32,434 bases of DNA from Caenispirillum bisanense (GTDB taxonomy: Bacteria; Pseudomonadota; Alphaproteobacteria; Rhodospirillales; UBA2165): assembly GCA_945877815.1 (NCBI GenBank), contig CAMDWJ010000042.1, positions 1-32,434 of the forward strand. The letters are read 5' to 3'. The first letter of the stretch is position 1. Each line of letters opens with the position of its first letter. Position numbers and translations under genes: made by a program. The notes under the pieces are model-generated. The model had not been told where the DNA came from and did no database searches. It saw nothing but the letters and a program-made list of their open reading frames with translations. This document shows positions 1 to 7,576 of the stretch, piece by piece.

Positions 1-1053
1 GAAAAGGCGGCGGCGGGTGCGATCCTGTTCGATGCGGCGGAGGCCGCGCGCCGGTCCCATACCGTGATCAACGCGGTCATGCTGGGTGCCATCGCGGCGA
101 CCGGGTTACTCAAGATCGATGCCGAGCATTTCATCGCGGCGATCGAGGAGGAGGGCAAGGCGGTCCGCTCGAATCTCGCCGGCTTCCGCATGGGCTACGC
201 CATCGCCAAGGGCGAGCAACCGTCTCCGGTTTCCGTCGATCTCGCCGCCTATCCGAAAGAGGCGCGCGAGGTGATCGAAATCGGCATCGCCCGGCTGACC
301 GATTATCAAGATGCGGACTACGCCCAGCTATTCGTCGATCGACTTGAGCCGTTCCGCGGCGGCGATCCGACGTTGTTGCGCGAGATCGCGCGTCATTTGG
401 CCGTGCGGATGTCCTACGAAGACATCATCCGCGTGGCGCAGGCCAAGATTCGCAGCTCGCGCTACGAACGCATCCTCGGCGAGGCGCGCGCGGATACCGA
501 CGATATCGTGACGGTGACCGAATTCTTCAAGCCGGGATTCGCGGAATTGGCCGATATGTTGCCGCCGGCTCTGGCCCGCCGCTTGATCGAATGGGCGCGG
601 CGGACGAGGCGGCTGGAGAAAGTCGGCTGGGCCATGCATGTGCGCTCGACCAACGTCACAGGCTTCATGAAAATCTGGCTGCTCGCCAAACTGAAATTCT
701 GGCGTCGCCGTACCTATCGGTTCGCGGAGGAAACAAGCGAAATCGAATCCTGGCTTGGCATCGTCGCCGTTGCCGCGCAACGCGATCTCGCGCTTGCGCG
801 CGAAGTGGCCGAACTTGCGCGCCTCATCAAGGGGTATGGTTCGACGCATCGGCGCGGCCTCGCCAATTACGACCGTATTCTCGGCGCGCTCGTTATGCCC
901 GCGCTGGCCCGCACGACGATCGCGCCTAAGGCGGCCGAGCGCGTGGCGCGGGCGCGTGAGGCCGCGCTCAAGGATCCCGACGGCAAGGCGCTCAGCCAGA
1001 CGCTTGCTTTCAGTCCGGACGTCGCCGAAGTCGTCGTCCGCGCGGCGGAATAA
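1..1053 (+). CDS. iorB: Indolepyruvate oxidoreductase subunit beta, 3' part (partial at window start)
   Basis: The frame is open from the first base and ends at TAA 1051-1053, giving about 350 C-terminal residues; the start lies upstream of the window. The first residues (AAGAILFDAAEAA) fit the end of the 2-oxoacid:ferredoxin oxidoreductase gamma-type domain. The rest resembles the DUF6537-type region found in alphaproteobacterial indolepyruvate oxidoreductases, including the phrase DYQDADYAQLFVDRL near residue 102. By family knowledge, the enzyme decarboxylates arylpyruvates to arylacetyl-CoA, with electrons passing to ferredoxin through a partner alpha subunit; that subunit is not in the window. 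The next gene has its own promoter, so this is probably the last gene of an upstream operon. Family call is fairly firm; substrate is inferred from the family. Confidence 0.75.
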   Translation, partial: EKAAAGAILFDAAEAARRSHTVINAVMLGAIAATGLLKIDAEHFIAAIEEEGKAVRSNLAGFRMGYAIAKGEQPSPVSVDLAAYPKEAREVIEIGIARLTDYQDADYAQLFVDRLEPFRGGDPTLLREIARHLAVRMSYEDIIRVAQAKIRSSRYERILGEARADTDDIVTVTEFFKPGFAELADMLPPALARRLIEWARRTRRLEKVGWAMHVRSTNVTGFMKIWLLAKLKFWRRRTYRFAEETSEIESWLGIVAVAAQRDLALAREVAELARLIKGYGSTHRRGLANYDRILGALVMPALARTTIAPKAAERVARAREAALKDPDGKALSQTLAFSPDVAEVVVRAAE

Positions 1054-1067
1054 TTAAGAGGACATGA

Positions 1068-1095
1068 TTGACCAATTCTCAGGTTACCTGATAAT
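1068..1095 (+). promoter_or_regulatory. Sigma-70-type promoter for the 1269-9655 operon
   Basis: TTGACC at 1068-1073 and GATAAT at 1090-1095 are separated by 16 bp, a close match to housekeeping -35 and -10 boxes. Transcription would begin near 1102, leaving a leader of roughly 165 nt before the crotonase start. It is the best promoter match noticed in the window. The prediction is by eye. Confidence 0.6.
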
Positions 1096-1111
1096 TTGTC
1101 AGGAATACTGA
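1079..1111. promoter_or_regulatory. Two tandem 13-bp operator-like dyads
   Basis: TCAGGTTACCTGA (1079-1091) is a perfect inverted repeat around a central T. TCAGGAATACTGA (1099-1111) shares the outer arms TCAG/CTGA. Their starts are 20 bp apart, about two helical turns. The first sits between the -35 and -10 boxes and overlaps the -10; the second covers the predicted start point. This is the usual layout for repression by a dimeric regulator. No regulator gene is adjacent, so its family is unknown. Confidence 0.6.
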
Positions 1112-1268
1112 TATAGACAGAGCAACGGTACTTGCCTAAACAACGTGCCGGCTAATAACGGGAGATCCTGGGTTCCGATAGTTACATCGTTGAATTTGCG
1201 CCCGGATTCCGCTCGCCCGAACGGTCGCGTGGTTCGGTGCGGATTGCATCAGATTGGAGAGAGAGCAG

Positions 1269-2063
1269 ATGTCTGAAGACTTGGTCACTTACGAACTCGA
1301 CGGCGACATGGCAATTATTGGACTTAATCGCCCGGAAAAGCGCAATGCCTTCAACCCGGACCTCGCAACCGCCATTGCCCATGCGGTCATCCGCGCGAAT
1401 GAGGAAGCGAAGGTCGGTGTTCTATTCGGCCACGGCGATCATTTCTGCGCCGGTCTCGACCTCGAGCATTTCCGCAACCGCATGTCCAAGGGCGATGCGA
1501 AGCAGCGCCGGCGCAGCCAGATTATCGGACCGGGCGGCGCACGCGGCTTCGATCTCATCGCGCGCGGCGATATCCCATGGGTCTCGGCGCTCCACGGCGC
1601 GGTCATCGGCGGTGGTTTCGAGATGGCGGCGAGCACGCATATCCGCGTCGCGGATACGACGGCGTTCTTTGCCTTGCCCGAAGGCCAGCGCGGCATCTAT
1701 GTCGGCGCCGGCGCCTCGGTACGCGTCTCGCGTTTGATATCGGTTGCCCGCATGACCGATCTGATGCTGACGGGCCGCGTGATGAAGGCCGAGGAAGCCG
1801 AACGCAACAACGCGGTGCAGTACGTTGTCGAGAAGGGCAAGCATGTCGAAAAGGCGAAGGAACTGGCGAAAGTCATCGCGTCCAACCGGCTGGAATCGAA
1901 CTTCGCGGTCATCAACTCGCTGCCGCGTATTGCCGATCTTTCCTACAGCGACGGTCTTTATGTCGAAGGTTTGGTCGCGATGGGTATCTATAGCGAAGAA
2001 TCGACTAAGCGTCTCGACGACTTCCTGGCCGGCAAGGCCAAGCGGTTGAAGCCGACGGAGTAA
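1269..2063 (+). CDS. Enoyl-CoA hydratase/isomerase (crotonase) family protein
   Basis: 264 residues, normal crotonase length. The ATG at 1269 is chosen over an in-frame ATG 15 nt upstream because a GGAGAGAGAGC purine tract precedes it. The oxyanion-hole segment is FCAGLDL near residue 65. GAVIGGGFEMAAS near residue 110 supplies the first crotonase glutamate and ALPEGQRGIYVG near residue 137 the second, so hydratase-type chemistry is plausible. It is the first gene after the promoter and operators at 1068-1111 and is followed 37 bp later by the thiolase-like gene on the same strand. The likely role is hydration or isomerisation of an enoyl-CoA intermediate. Substrate cannot be read from sequence. 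Confidence 0.85.
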   Translation: MSEDLVTYELDGDMAIIGLNRPEKRNAFNPDLATAIAHAVIRANEEAKVGVLFGHGDHFCAGLDLEHFRNRMSKGDAKQRRRSQIIGPGGARGFDLIARGDIPWVSALHGAVIGGGFEMAASTHIRVADTTAFFALPEGQRGIYVGAGASVRVSRLISVARMTDLMLTGRVMKAEEAERNNAVQYVVEKGKHVEKAKELAKVIASNRLESNFAVINSLPRIADLSYSDGLYVEGLVAMGIYSEESTKRLDDFLAGKAKRLKPTE

Positions 2064-2100
2064 TCGGCTTCGTTCCGAAATATGGCAAGGGAATAACCGT

Positions 2101-3270
2101 ATGCGCGACACCGCAATCGTAGCATTTGCCGAAACGAAGATCGTTGAAAAGGGCGATCTCGACGTCTGGGAACTCGGCGCCGAGGTGATGGAGACGTTGC
2201 TGCTCCGCACCGGCATCGAAAAGAGCGAGATCGATGGTTTGATCCTGTCGTCTTCGATGACGGGCGCGGGCAATGCCTTCTGGTCTCAGGCGACCGCCGA
2301 ATTTCTAGGCCTTGAGCTTAATTTCTGCCAGACAGTCGATATCGGCGGTTCGTCGCCGAACGGGGCGCTCGCGCGTGGCGTCGCGGCAATCGAGGCAGGA
2401 TTGTGCGAAACCGTGTTCCTGCTATATGCCGATACGCAGTCGAGCGAAAGGAACAACCAGCGGCCGCATTCCTTCAATCTGGAATTCGTGGCGCCGCAGG
2501 GACTCATGGGCCCTCCGGGCGCCTTCGGCTTCATCTCCAGGCGCTACGAACACGAATTCGGGCTCGACTTCAAATCGCTCGCCAAGCTGGCGGTGACCCA
2601 ACGCGACCATGCCGTTCTCAACGACAATGCCTGTGAAAAGCTGCGTGTGCCGATCAGTATCGACGATTATATGAACTCGCGCATGATCTCCGATCCGATC
2701 CGGCTTTTGGATTGCGTCATGGTCTGCGACGGCGCCAGCGGCTTGCTATTGATGAGCAAGAAGCGCGCTAAGGAAAAGGGTCTGTCCAAGATCGTTACCC
2801 TTGCCGGCTACGGCGAGCGCACGAATTACATGGCGACCGAATTGCTCTTCGATCCGACGAAATCGGGTCATGCGGTTGCGGCGGAACGGGCCTTCAAACA
2901 GTCCGGCCTGACACCGAAGGATATCCATTCCTTCCAGCCCTATGACGATTTCATCATCGCCAACATGCTGCAAATGGAAGCGATCGGGTTTTGCAAGCGT
3001 GGCCAGGGTTGCGGCTACATCAACGAAACCAATTTCCATTTCGATGGCGACTTGCCGTTCCAGACCGGCGGTGGCCAGATTTCGGCCGGGCAAACCGGCT
3101 TGGCCGGCGGCGGCGTAAACCTCGTCGAAGCCGTCCGACAATTGTTCGGCGAGGGCGGCAAGCGTCAGGTGAAGAAAAGCGAGACTGCTTTGGTGACCGG
3201 CATTGGCGGCATCGGCTACGGCCGCAACTGGACGACCAGCACCGTGGTCATTCTCGAGCGAGAGGGCTGA
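2101..3270 (+). CDS. Thiolase-like protein lacking the classical catalytic residues
   Basis: 389 residues, thiolase-fold length, preceded by AAGGGA at 2087-2092. Where a degradative thiolase has its nucleophilic Cys this protein reads DIGGSSPNGAL (about residues 80-90). The GHPxGxSG motif is replaced by SAGQTGLAGG, so the catalytic His is a Gln. The C-terminal Cys motif reads TGIGGIGYG. All three classical catalytic residues are therefore absent. The wording near QPYDDFIIANMLQMEAIGFC matches the SCP2/Ltp-type thiolase subfamily that pairs with DUF35 proteins. The next gene, 4 bp downstream, is such a DUF35 protein. Steroid side-chain aldolases (Ltp2 with a ChsH2-type partner) share this arrangement and cleave C-C bonds by retro-aldol chemistry. 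A carbon-carbon lyase or ligase role for the complex is inferred. Confidence 0.8.
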   Translation: MRDTAIVAFAETKIVEKGDLDVWELGAEVMETLLLRTGIEKSEIDGLILSSSMTGAGNAFWSQATAEFLGLELNFCQTVDIGGSSPNGALARGVAAIEAGLCETVFLLYADTQSSERNNQRPHSFNLEFVAPQGLMGPPGAFGFISRRYEHEFGLDFKSLAKLAVTQRDHAVLNDNACEKLRVPISIDDYMNSRMISDPIRLLDCVMVCDGASGLLLMSKKRAKEKGLSKIVTLAGYGERTNYMATELLFDPTKSGHAVAAERAFKQSGLTPKDIHSFQPYDDFIIANMLQMEAIGFCKRGQGCGYINETNFHFDGDLPFQTGGGQISAGQTGLAGGGVNLVEAVRQLFGEGGKRQVKKSETALVTGIGGIGYGRNWTTSTVVILEREG

Positions 3271-3274
3271 GATA

Positions 3275-3733
3275 ATGAGCGAAGAGATGAAGCCCCAAGG
3301 AAAAGCTCAGGGAAAAGAATTGAACAACACGTTCGACGTCGAGCGTTTCCCCGTCACGCCGATGTCCTTCACCAAGCCCTATTGGGATGGCACGCGCGAG
3401 AAGAAGCTCGTCATCCAATATTGCCCGGGCGCCAAGAAGTATCAGTTCTACCCTCGGCCCACGAGCATCTACACGGGTAAGCGCAATCTCGAATGGCGCG
3501 AAGTGGCGGGCAACGGCCAGATCTACAGCTATACCATCACGCGCCGCACGCGACCGCCCTTTCGTGGCCACGAGCCTTTCGCGATCGCGATGGTCGAACT
3601 GGACGAGGGCGTGCGTATCATGGCCGATCTGGTCAACGTTACAGAGGATCAGCTTAAGATAGGCTTGCGCGTGAAGCCCTATTGGCATCCGCTGCCCGAT
3701 GGCCAACACGTTCTGATGTATACCCCCGCTTGA
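3275..3733 (+). CDS. DUF35 OB-fold protein with degenerate zinc ribbon, partner of thiolase-like protein
   Basis: 152 residues from ATG 3275, four bases after the thiolase stop, indicating translational coupling. Layout: a variable N-terminus, a rubredoxin-like ribbon (about 45-70), then an OB-fold (about 75-150) with the typical WREVAGNGQIYSYTITRR segment. In the family the ribbon has two Cys pairs; here only C50 (QYCPGAKK) remains and the second pair reads SIYTG, so zinc binding is unlikely. The YPRP segment that follows the first pair is kept. DUF35 proteins associate with thiolase-like subunits and gate or complete the acyl-CoA site. The tight pairing implies an obligate complex with the product of 2101-3270. 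Confidence 0.8.
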   Translation: MSEEMKPQGKAQGKELNNTFDVERFPVTPMSFTKPYWDGTREKKLVIQYCPGAKKYQFYPRPTSIYTGKRNLEWREVAGNGQIYSYTITRRTRPPFRGHEPFAIAMVELDEGVRIMADLVNVTEDQLKIGLRVKPYWHPLPDGQHVLMYTPA

Positions 3734-3772
3734 TCGGGGCAAAACGACGCATTTGGAGAGTTAGAGGGTTCG

Positions 3773-5899
3773 ATGTCCGATATCAGAAATGAGCCGAGAA
3801 CACAGTCTGTCCGCCGCATCTTGAACCCGCGCTCGATCGCGGTCATCGGGTTTTCGGCCCGTCCGGGATCGCCCGGTCAATCAGCTATCAAGAATCTGGA
3901 GACCAACGGTTATAAGGCAGACCTCTATCTGGTCGGCCGCAGCGGCGGCGAGGTCGATGGACGCAAGGTCTATACCAGCATCGATGAATTGCCTGAGGGA
4001 ATCGATCTCGGCATTTTCACCCTGCCGGCCGCCGGTGTCGCGGAGGCAATCGAAGCCGGCATTCGGCGCAAGATGGGCGGCGCGGTCTGCTTTGCATCCG
4101 GTTTTGGCGAAACAGGCACCGAAGGCAAAGCCCTGGAGCAAAAGATCATCGCAATGCTGCGCGGCAGCGATTTCGCGCTGGTTGGGCCCAACTGCCTCGG
4201 CTTCACGAATATTCTGACTGGCCTGTCGGTAGGCCTGTTCGCCGGACCGAAGGTCGAGCGTATCGAGCCCAAGCCGCGCTCCGCCGTTGCGGTACTCGGC
4301 CAGAGCGGCGGTCTAGTCGGCCATATCCGCCAGACCCTGGCCGCCCGCGGAATTCCGGTCGCCTATAACGTTACGACCGGCAACGAGGCTGGCCTCGATC
4401 TGTGCGACTTCATCGATTTCTTCATGGATGACCAAACGGTCGGAACGGCTGTCATCTATACCGAGCACATCAAGCGTCCGGCGGCATTCCTGAAGGTTGC
4501 CGCGAAGGCCCGCGAGCTGGGCAAGACCATCGTCATGATGCATCCGGGCCGCAGCGCAAAGGGCGCAGCTGCGTTTCAATCGCACACGGGCGCCTTGGCC
4601 GGTGACTATGCCGTCATGCGCACCATCGTCGAGGCGGCCGGCGTCGTCACCGTGAACACGCTCGAGGAATGGGCCGACGTCAGCGAGATCATGGTGCATT
4701 ATCCGAAGCCGCCGACGAAAGGCACTGGGTTGATTACGTTCTCCGGCGCGCTGTGTGGTATCGCACACGACCTTTCGGAGGGCATGGGCATCGAATATCC
4801 AGACGCTTTGCCGGAAACCATGGCGATACTGGAGACGCGTCTGCCGGACTTCGTGGATGCGAAAAACCCGGCTGACCTCACGACAGTGCCTGCCTTCGAG
4901 CCGGACCTGTTGGGTTTCGCGACCAAGGCTTTCCTCGATGCCCCCAATTTCGGGGCGGTCGCGATTGCAGCTCCGCTCGGCAATACGGCTGACAAATATC
5001 TGGACGGCATGATTCCGCTTCTGGCCGGAAACCAGAAGCCGCTGACTATAACGCCATTGGGCGACGGCCGGCCGATGGCCCCAGATATCGTCAAACGTAT
5101 CTACGATGCCAACATCGTGCTGTTCTATTCGTCCGAGCGCATGTTGCGCGCCGTCGCGCGGATCACGCAGCATGGGCAGTTGATGGAGATGGCGGCGAAG
5201 CGCGATGCGGTGAAGCCTTTCGACAAGCTGCCAGATCTCGGCAAGGGCGCTATGGCCGAATGGTCGGGCAAGAAGGTTCTGCAGGCCATCGGGGTCGCGA
5301 CGCCGGCTGGTCAGTTGTGCAAGACGAAGGACGAGGCGATCACGGTGGCCGACAAGATCGGCTATCCGGTCGTCGTCAAGGCGCAGTCGCAGAAACTCAC
5401 CCATAAGACCGAGGCGGGTGGCGTCATCGTCGGCGTCAAGGACAAGGACGCACTCGCTAAGGCGTGGGACGACATGCACAAGAATATCGCGGCGCATGCA
5501 CCGGGCCTTGTACTGGATGGTCTGTTGATTGAAGCAATGGCAGGCAAGGGCATCGAACTCATGCTGGGTGGTCGCCGCGATCCGGCCTGGGGCGCCGTGC
5601 TGCTGCTGGGTCTCGGCGGTATCTGGGTCGAGGCGCTGGGCGACGTTCGGCTTCTGCCGGCCGACGCGCCGGAAGATTGGATCCGCGCGGAGATCATGAA
5701 GCTCAAGACATCTAAGCTGCTCACCGGCTTCCGCGGCACGCCTGCGGCCGATATCGATGCGGTGGTTAAAGCCGCGCGTGCGCTCGGCCGTCTGATGCAA
5801 ACGCGCCTCGAGATCGCCGAGATCGATATCAATCCGCTGGTTGTCCATGCCAAAGGCCAGGGGGCGACGGCTCTCGATGCCTTGATCGTGACAAACTGA
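3773..5899 (+). CDS. Fused acetate-CoA ligase (ADP-forming)-type acyl-CoA synthetase
   Basis: 708 residues with alpha and beta parts in one chain. An N-terminal CoA-binding Rossmann domain (about 14-130) is followed by succinyl-CoA-ligase-like domains; SHTGALAGDYAVM contains the expected phospho-histidine, H271. The C-terminal ATP-grasp domain (about 490-705) shows VVVKAQSQKLTHKTEAGGV, the AMAGKGIELMLGGRRDPAWG segment, and the end motif EIDINPLVV. The family interconverts acyl-CoA, ADP and phosphate with acid, CoA and ATP. In this operon it most likely activates the imported acid. With the upstream arylpyruvate oxidoreductase it could instead harvest ATP from an arylacyl-CoA, as in archaea. 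The ATG follows a GAGGG tract. Confidence 0.88.
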   Translation: MSDIRNEPRTQSVRRILNPRSIAVIGFSARPGSPGQSAIKNLETNGYKADLYLVGRSGGEVDGRKVYTSIDELPEGIDLGIFTLPAAGVAEAIEAGIRRKMGGAVCFASGFGETGTEGKALEQKIIAMLRGSDFALVGPNCLGFTNILTGLSVGLFAGPKVERIEPKPRSAVAVLGQSGGLVGHIRQTLAARGIPVAYNVTTGNEAGLDLCDFIDFFMDDQTVGTAVIYTEHIKRPAAFLKVAAKARELGKTIVMMHPGRSAKGAAAFQSHTGALAGDYAVMRTIVEAAGVVTVNTLEEWADVSEIMVHYPKPPTKGTGLITFSGALCGIAHDLSEGMGIEYPDALPETMAILETRLPDFVDAKNPADLTTVPAFEPDLLGFATKAFLDAPNFGAVAIAAPLGNTADKYLDGMIPLLAGNQKPLTITPLGDGRPMAPDIVKRIYDANIVLFYSSERMLRAVARITQHGQLMEMAAKRDAVKPFDKLPDLGKGAMAEWSGKKVLQAIGVATPAGQLCKTKDEAITVADKIGYPVVVKAQSQKLTHKTEAGGVIVGVKDKDALAKAWDDMHKNIAAHAPGLVLDGLLIEAMAGKGIELMLGGRRDPAWGAVLLLGLGGIWVEALGDVRLLPADAPEDWIRAEIMKLKTSKLLTGFRGTPAADIDAVVKAARALGRLMQTRLEIAEIDINPLVVHAKGQGATALDALIVTN

Positions 5900-6014
5900 T
5901 CACGATTGGCGGCTAACGTTGACGGCGGATTTTTCGGCAAGCGGATTCATAGGAGCTGTTTGATCGGGCGTATCATCGATAGACCATAAGCCAGTGCGCA
6001 ACAGGGAGGCAGTC

Positions 6015-7544
6015 ATGAATAAAGCTGTAGTTGCAGGGATGGCGGCATTAACCGTATTCACGGTGCATACCGCGTCGGCGCAGAAGTCGAAAGATACGGT
6101 GCGTGCTGTGGCGGGCCAGCCGATCGGGCTGATCGATCGCTATTACGCGGGCTCGCCGGCTGTCACCGTTATGACCCGGGCCCTATTCGACTCGATCGTC
6201 CATTACGATCCGATCGCACGCAAGTTCGAGCCGTTGCTGGCGAAGTCTTGGACGCAGCTGGGACCGGACACCATCGAATTCAAGTTGCGGGAAGACGTGA
6301 AGTATCACGACGGCGAACCGTTCGATGCCGACGACGTCGTTGCTCTTTTCAACTTCCTGACCGATCCTAAGAGCACGTTCGCTAACCGAGAGGCGACCTA
6401 CGGCTGGATCAAGGAAGCTCAGAAGATCGATAAATTCACCGTCCGGGTCGTTGCGACCGGGCCTCTGGCGCCGATGATGGCGCGCCTGAATTTCCCGATC
6501 TATCCGGAGCATCTGCATTCCAAGGATCCGAAGAATTTCGGCCAGAATCCGGTCGGGACGGGATTCTATAAGGCGGCGAACCTGGACCGCAATACCGGCC
6601 TGACCATGGTTCGCAACGATTCCTACAACATGACGACGCCGACGCGCCCCATGCCGAAGATCGGCAAGGTCGAATTCGCTCAGCCCATGGATATCCAGAC
6701 CCAGGTCGCGCGCATGATGCGTGGCGAACAGGATATAATGACGAGCGTGGAGGCCGATCAGGCGAACGATCTTGGTGCCAATCCGAACTTAAAGGTGACG
6801 GTCGAAGAGACAATCGGATTTTCTCTGCTCATCATGGATGTGTCGGGGCGCAGTGGGGTGGCGGCGCTCAAGGACGTTCGTGTGCGCCGCGCAATCGCGC
6901 ATGCCATCGATCGTCGGGGTATTCAGGATACGCTTCTGCCTAAGGCGGCAGCGAATATCCCGCTGCCGGGCGGAATGTGTCACAAATGGGTGACGGGTTG
7001 CGATTATTCAACGCCACTTCCCGAATACAATTTGGAGAAGGCGAAACAGCTTCTCACCGAGGCCGGGTATCCCAACGGGTTCGAACTGCGCGTCACCACC
7101 TGGGGCCCGAACAAGCAATTGGGTGAATTGATCGGCGGTCAACTCCACAAGATCGGGATCAAGGCATCGACCGAGCATCTGATCTACACCGTCTACCAGC
7201 AGAAGCAACGCAGCGGCGAACTCAATATCGCTGCCTCGTGGTGGGACAATGGATCGACGAGTGACGTCGAAAGCACGTCCGCCTGGTGGTATAGCGCGGA
7301 TCGAGGGCCGAACGATTATGTTCGCGACCCGGAGCTTTATGCGATGCATGCAAAAGGTCGCACGATCATGGATCCAGCCGAACGGCAAGCCCATTATAAG
7401 GTGCTGTTCAACAAGGTGAATGAACAGATTTACCAGCTGCCGATGGCCTCGACCGCCGCGGTGACGGTCCATCAGAAGGATCTGGTGGTCCGTACCGGCT
7501 ATAAGGAGCCTTTGATCTTCAATTATCTCGAATGGGCAAAATAG
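6015..7544 (+). CDS. ABC transporter solute-binding protein, family 5 (peptide/opine type)
   Basis: 509 residues from ATG 6015, preceded by GGGAGG at 6004-6009; an upstream in-frame ATG would add residues ahead of the signal peptide. Residues 1-23 (MNKAVVAGMAALTVFTVHTASAQ) form a Sec signal with an AxA-type cleavage site. The mature part has the family-5 pattern: ALFDSIVHYDPIARKFEPLLAKSW, FKLREDVKYHDGEPFDADDVV, VRRAIAHAIDRRGI, and the YNLEKAKQLLTEAGYPNG block. It should bind a solute in the periplasm for an ABC importer. It lies between the acyl-CoA synthetase and the FadB-like gene, suggesting the solute feeds this pathway. No permease gene is adjacent; the only ABC ATPases in the window are at 29911-31961. 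Confidence 0.88.
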   Translation: MNKAVVAGMAALTVFTVHTASAQKSKDTVRAVAGQPIGLIDRYYAGSPAVTVMTRALFDSIVHYDPIARKFEPLLAKSWTQLGPDTIEFKLREDVKYHDGEPFDADDVVALFNFLTDPKSTFANREATYGWIKEAQKIDKFTVRVVATGPLAPMMARLNFPIYPEHLHSKDPKNFGQNPVGTGFYKAANLDRNTGLTMVRNDSYNMTTPTRPMPKIGKVEFAQPMDIQTQVARMMRGEQDIMTSVEADQANDLGANPNLKVTVEETIGFSLLIMDVSGRSGVAALKDVRVRRAIAHAIDRRGIQDTLLPKAAANIPLPGGMCHKWVTGCDYSTPLPEYNLEKAKQLLTEAGYPNGFELRVTTWGPNKQLGELIGGQLHKIGIKASTEHLIYTVYQQKQRSGELNIAASWWDNGSTSDVESTSAWWYSADRGPNDYVRDPELYAMHAKGRTIMDPAERQAHYKVLFNKVNEQIYQLPMASTAAVTVHQKDLVVRTGYKEPLIFNYLEWAK

Positions 7545-7576
7545 GCCGGTTCGAAATCCGTACAGTCCCGATGTAA

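Noticed and set aside
4313-5848. Long open frame (511 codons) on the minus strand
   Set aside because: It lies wholly inside the acyl-CoA synthetase gene. Its translation is rich in Arg, His and Gln with no recognisable motif, and it is explained by codon bias of the plus-strand gene.
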